Assembly (NCBI GenBank): GCA_031370485.1
Contig: JANMQK010000082.1
Span: 1-9,546 of the forward strand
Length of the DNA: 9,546 nucleotides
Direction: 5' to 3'
From: JANMQK01 sp031370485
GTDB lineage: Bacteria; Acidobacteriota; Polarisedimenticolia; Gp22-AA2
Shown: positions 8,101 to 9,546 of the stretch, one piece after another
Numbering within the stretch: position 1 is the first letter of the stretch
Layout: each line of letters opens with the position of its first letter
Notes under the pieces: model-generated
Seen by the model: only the letters and a program-made list of their open reading frames with translations
Told to the model about the DNA's origin: nothing
Databases searched by the model: none
Made by a program: the position numbers and the translations under genes

Positions 8101-8209
8101 TTCAACGATACCGGGCAAGGGGGGCGGGGGAGGAGACATACGCGTCGTATTCTTCCGCACCTTCAACCGCTGGGGCCGCCAGGAGAAAATCCCGGACCTG
8201 CCGCGCTAG
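5129..8209 (+). CDS. Large exported protein: TIM-like + LolA-like + OM beta-barrel
   Basis: This is an intact 1026-residue protein of unknown function. Residues 1-30 form a signal peptide: basic SRRKTR, hydrophobic SLALLILLSPMALA, cut after A28-L29-A30. Residues 75-330 look like a (beta/alpha)8 barrel: strands PVYLLVPV, GLVVVARV, AAYQVFEAP, VGVLLGAL, YFDILAA, VWVAGAA and NVLFAAV alternate with helices. E152 sits where glycosidase-like barrels carry their acid, but the usual NEP is not seen. Residues 380-405 (RRIAVNVRRGAVLAVALRNEYYVLKYR) link to a LolA-like central domain at about 440-650, with YRYTLDGRERVDGHDCYVLSFEPK and GRVYIDSVLFNRVKMD. From about 680 there are BamA-like amphipathic strands (FFDFDFKGTGTQFDLAW) up to DIRVVFFRTF (1003-1012), followed by a 14-residue tail, so the last residue is not the usual aromatic. 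GTG 5129 or ATG 5138 may start it; neither has a strong ribosome site and the signal peptide fits both. Location should be the outer membrane. It is divergent from a gene with a related central domain. Confidence 0.8.
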   Translation: MDHMRLPQSSSRRKTRSLALLILLSPMALAGLDSPGPLAAESSVTGEGGIGMALSRAATESGEIPEDLRSPSPTMPVYLLVPVGTADLDQPGRLEPVLDAAAGRGLVVVARVLEETWPSTAQGADAVKTWVDRVGAFARRAGPRVAAYQVFEAPAGGLAARDYAFLLKSVVVLLRSARPGVGVLLGALPPGDTAWAEALLTGDLPLYFDILAARDAASLPFVTDVGSRLAPRAPVWVAGAAIDPRSPAASIAWAYLEAIAAGARNVLFAAVQEAPEGSAAQPWSTGAQLVRLRELFPPGLSSTTEAALPFDAPEGPARRLAFFDPGRQEGALAYRAVLGEGRAADEGAAAAPPTDMIRMAVRSPLEYVDLIDPLGGASRRIAVNVRRGAVLAVALRNEYYVLKYRFMAAPPTAQAQVGATTELTAEEIIARERVTQAAQDARLKHYEADVTIAIHYRITGLNESVDVVTENRLFVHEGVKDYEQTEMFVNGARWRGKSPPYLPFLQPEKVKELPLDIALDEAYRYTLDGRERVDGHDCYVLSFEPKTAERSLYQGRVYIDSVLFNRVKMDAVQNGLQDPLRSNQVVFHLSPVPSDGGEFWLPVSVSGQMIFEVLGQNLVVEREATYANFIINREGFRGRVADSHASGRPLFRETDEGYYGLEIRDGQERLTTASTPRNVFLVMGANVGFGGSPGLPFAGVNFFDFDFKGTGTQFDLAWAGPFADISWTIPNLGDRPIERRPLALTFQGSFNALSRRDKIARESGTNSGETLNTYRQSVRAALAIPMGHFAKWTVEGRASWARFTPAKETADDFDLPQSMIESTALLRLEYDRIGYIMGAWGEAGRRSHWDPWGLPGAPFSTDDGTFTRLGVDLTKSFYFGAFRKVSLTAQGFDGRGLDRFSRFELGDFRSARVHGFNGSGIHFDRGLVTRAAYNFTLRDTVRIGVNLEQGWIQSVDDFGAGYERVAGADVGFQFSGPWSTLANVTVSRGISSTIPGKGGGGGDIRVVFFRTFNRWGRQEKIPDLPR

Positions 8210-8213
8210 GCCA

Positions 8214-8230
8214 GCTTCCGCAGTCGGAGC
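8214..8230. terminator. Weak hairpin between convergent genes
   Basis: GCTTCCG and CGGAGC flank a CAGT loop, giving 6 pairs with one bulged T. It lies in the 38-base gap between two convergent genes, where a bidirectional terminator is expected. There is no T-run on either side, so intrinsic termination is doubtful. Nothing else in this gap looks better. Confidence 0.22.
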
Positions 8231-8247
8231 CGGAGGGGGGGAGCGCC

Positions 8248-8925
8248 TCAGTCCGCGATCCGCGACAGCAACGGGACCCGCTCGGCGATCTGCGCGCCGA
8301 TGGTCTCGCGTGTGCCGGGCGGCAGTGCGAAGCCGGCGGCCCAGAGGGTCGCGGCGAGCATCACGATAACACCCAGGTGGTGTGTCAGCGACGATACCGT
8401 CTGGACGCTCTCCGGCCCCAGGAGCCCGAACTGGTAGAACAGCTGCGTCCAGTCGTGCTCCCCTCCTCCGACCAGCTCCAGCCGCATCTCACGCGCGTCG
8501 GCCATGTAGGTAGCCACGTTGATGAGGCTCTCCCCCAGCCACCAGGAGCAGAGGGCGGCGGCAAACGGGTGCCGCTTGACCAGGAAGTAACCGACCAGGA
8601 GGAGCGGGATGAAGAGCTGCATGATCGTTCCGCCGAGGATGTGGAGCGTCTGGCCGAAGGGCATCAGGAAGATGTGACCCGCCTCGTGGAAGGCGAGATT
8701 CACCCAGTCGAGGAAAAAAAACGGACTGTCCGTCCGCGCGATCCCGAAGGTCAGGACGAGCATGACGAGCGCGGGGAGGAGGCGGAGCCAGGAGGCTCCC
8801 GGGACAGGCTTTCGGGGCAGGCCGTCAATCGTCACGCTCTCAAGATGGGGAGCGCGGGGCGGCGCGTCAAGGGTCAGGGACCGGCCGCGCGACCCGGCGC
8901 CGCGTTTCCCTCCGGGAATTCGCAT
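8248..8925 (-). CDS. Membrane protein with HEAGH zinc-peptidase-like motif
   Basis: This is an integral membrane protein of up to 225 residues. WLRLLPALVMLVLTFGIA (46-63) is the first membrane segment. FFFLDWVNLAFHEAGHIFLMPFG (70-91) follows, carrying HExxH (His80, Glu81, His84) inside or at the edge of the second segment, as in M50-type intramembrane zinc peptidases. Then come LHILGGTIMQLFIPLLLVGYFLV (94-116), FAAALCSWWLGESLINVATYMADARE (121-146) and GGGEHDW (153-159), which I recall as conserved in this small family. A last segment lies at about 184-200. Asp142 or the GEHD residues could supply the third ligand. It is much shorter than site-2 proteases and has no PDZ domain, so substrate and activity are unknown. 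ATG 8925 is the only ATG before the membrane part, but residues 1-30 are basic and unstructured and the region doubles as the promoter of the divergent gene. GTG 8835 (VTIDGLPRKP) may be the true start. Neither has a clear ribosome site. Confidence 0.8.
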   Translation of the reverse strand: MRIPGGKRGAGSRGRSLTLDAPPRAPHLESVTIDGLPRKPVPGASWLRLLPALVMLVLTFGIARTDSPFFFLDWVNLAFHEAGHIFLMPFGQTLHILGGTIMQLFIPLLLVGYFLVKRHPFAAALCSWWLGESLINVATYMADAREMRLELVGGGEHDWTQLFYQFGLLGPESVQTVSSLTHHLGVIVMLAATLWAAGFALPPGTRETIGAQIAERVPLLSRIAD

Positions 8926-8933
8926 GCTATACA
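8906..8933 (+). promoter_or_regulatory. Candidate extended -10 promoter of htrA-like gene
   Basis: TGCTATACA at 8925-8933 is an extended -10 sharing TGCTATA with the menG promoter at 621-629. Transcription would start near 8940, just before the ribosome site at 8946. No good -35 is present. A small dyad TTCCC-TCC-GGGAA (8906-8918) covers the -35 zone and could be an operator. The site overlaps the annotated ATG of the divergent membrane gene, which argues for that gene starting further in. Confidence 0.4.
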
Positions 8934-8945
8934 GGATGGCTCACG

Positions 8946-8953
8946 AAGGAGGG
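8946..8953 (+). promoter_or_regulatory. Strong ribosome binding site
   Basis: AAGGAGGG lies 6 bases before ATG 8960. This is the best Shine-Dalgarno match in the window and fixes the start of the htrA-like gene at 8960 rather than at ATG 8936. It matters because the frame it opens reaches a TGA after only 22 codons, so translation is set up for a product that appears truncated. Confidence 0.75.
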
Positions 8954-8959
8954 TCCCGC

Positions 8960-9546
8960 ATGTCCCGCACGCTCGCGTTTGCCCTGTCCGACACGTCGCG
9001 CCCTGATGGAGCCGCCTGGCCCCGGTGAACCGACCCGGTCGGGGCCGATCCCGCGACTCCGGCGGACGACGACCTGCTCGACGCCTACTCCCTGACGGTC
9101 ACACGGGCGGTGGAACGAGTCAGCGCTTCGGTCGTCAACATCGACGTCACGCAGGGCGCGGACACGCCGGGTGGCGGCCCGCCCCGCGGCAGGCGGGGGG
9201 AGGGAGGAAGCGGCTCGGGGTTCATCTTTACGCCCGACGGCTTCATCCTGACCAACAGCCACTTCGTGCACGGCGCCGGCGCCATCGGCGTCACGCTACA
9301 GGATGGACGCCGGCTCGCCGCCGGGCTGGTCGGGGACGAATCCGGACACCGAATCGCCATCGGGAACCCGTACGGGTTCCAGTGCTCGGTGACGGCCGGC
9401 GTCGTCAGCGCTCTCGGCCGGTCGCTGCGCTCGCGCTCCGGCCGGCTGATAGACGACATCATCCAGACCGACACCGCCCTCAACCCGGGGAACTCGGGCG
9501 GCCCGCTCGTGAACTCGCACGGGGAAGTCATCGGCGTGAATACGGC
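8960..9546 (+). pseudogene. HtrA/DegP-like S1C serine protease, disrupted and cut by window edge
   Basis: From ATG 8960 the frame reads MSRTLAFALSDTSRPDGAAWPR, meets TGA at 9026-9028, and continues in the same frame as a trypsin-like protease: LLDAYSLTVTRAVERVSASVVNIDV, then GSGSGFIFTPDGFILTNSHFVHGAG with the catalytic His codon at 9260, and TDTALNPGNSGGPLVNSHGEVIGVNT with the catalytic Ser codon at 9494. Codons on both sides of the TGA have the same G/C-rich third positions, so I read it as a nonsense change within one gene. Second defect: after VGDESG (9329-9346) the sequence jumps to HRIAIGNPYGF. Family members have about 25-30 more residues here, including the D of the DLAV segment that completes the His-Asp-Ser triad. 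The gap is in frame. A restart at GTG 9110 is conceivable. No signal peptide is seen, unusual for HtrA. The C-terminal part, where a PDZ domain is expected, lies beyond the window. Neighbouring genes use TGA as stop, so recoding genome-wide is unlikely. Confidence 0.75.
9018..9046 (+). repeat. GC-rich stem-loop enclosing the in-frame TGA
   Basis: GGCCCCG (9018-9024) pairs perfectly with CGGGGCC (9040-9046), and ACCG (9029-9032) pairs with CGGT (9036-9039) around a three-base loop. The four bases between the two left arms, GTGA at 9025-9028, would bulge out and contain the stop codon. Eleven G/C-rich pairs is a stable fold for its size. In DNA this rich in G and C such folds also arise by chance, so a role is not shown. 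Confidence 0.35.

Noticed and set aside
7501..9006. Plus-strand 501-codon frame running from the barrel gene across the HEAGH gene
   Set aside because: It overlaps two real genes in other frames and shows no domain; low-complexity charged sequence.
1..9546. tRNA, rRNA, CRISPR array, transposase, toxin-antitoxin pair
   Set aside because: Looked for by eye on both strands; no cloverleaf, regularly spaced repeats or matching protein motifs found.

Overview
The window is GC-rich bacterial chromosome with G/C-heavy third codon positions, GTG and possibly TTG starts beside ATG, and no tRNA, rRNA, CRISPR array or insertion sequence that I can see. A menaquinone-type UbiE/MenG methyltransferase, a large outer-membrane beta-barrel protein and LolA-like domains point to a diderm. 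The style resembles uncultivated soil or sediment lineages such as Acidobacteriota, but the taxonomy is inference only.

Layout. Bases 2-379 hold the 3' part of a DUF1801 (YdhG-like) gene whose start lies left of the window. Bases 380-680 are non-coding, with a possible attC-like or dispersed-repeat fragment near 489-534 and a clear extended -10 promoter at 621-629. Next is a tight co-directional group, probably an operon: menG/ubiE (681-1415), a class I/II PLP aminotransferase (1429-2613) and an APC-superfamily amino-acid permease (2637-4235). The aminotransferase and permease fit amino-acid uptake and transamination; menG probably rides along.

On the minus strand, 4251-5029 is a broken gene for an exported LolA-like protein. 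Its two halves lie in different frames and meet at about 4680. Divergent from it is the most unusual gene, 5129-8209, a 1026-residue exported protein with a TIM-barrel-like N-terminal region, a LolA-like central domain and a C-terminal outer-membrane beta-barrel. The broken neighbour has a domain resembling its central one, so the pair may belong to one envelope function.

Convergent to that gene is a membrane protein with an HEAGH zinc-peptidase motif (8248-8925, minus). The right edge holds an HtrA-like S1C serine protease gene (8960 to the edge). It has a perfect ribosome binding site, but carries an in-frame TGA at 9026 and lacks the catalytic-Asp segment. Broken genes at two separate places within 5 kb mean either real gene decay or assembly errors; read data would decide.
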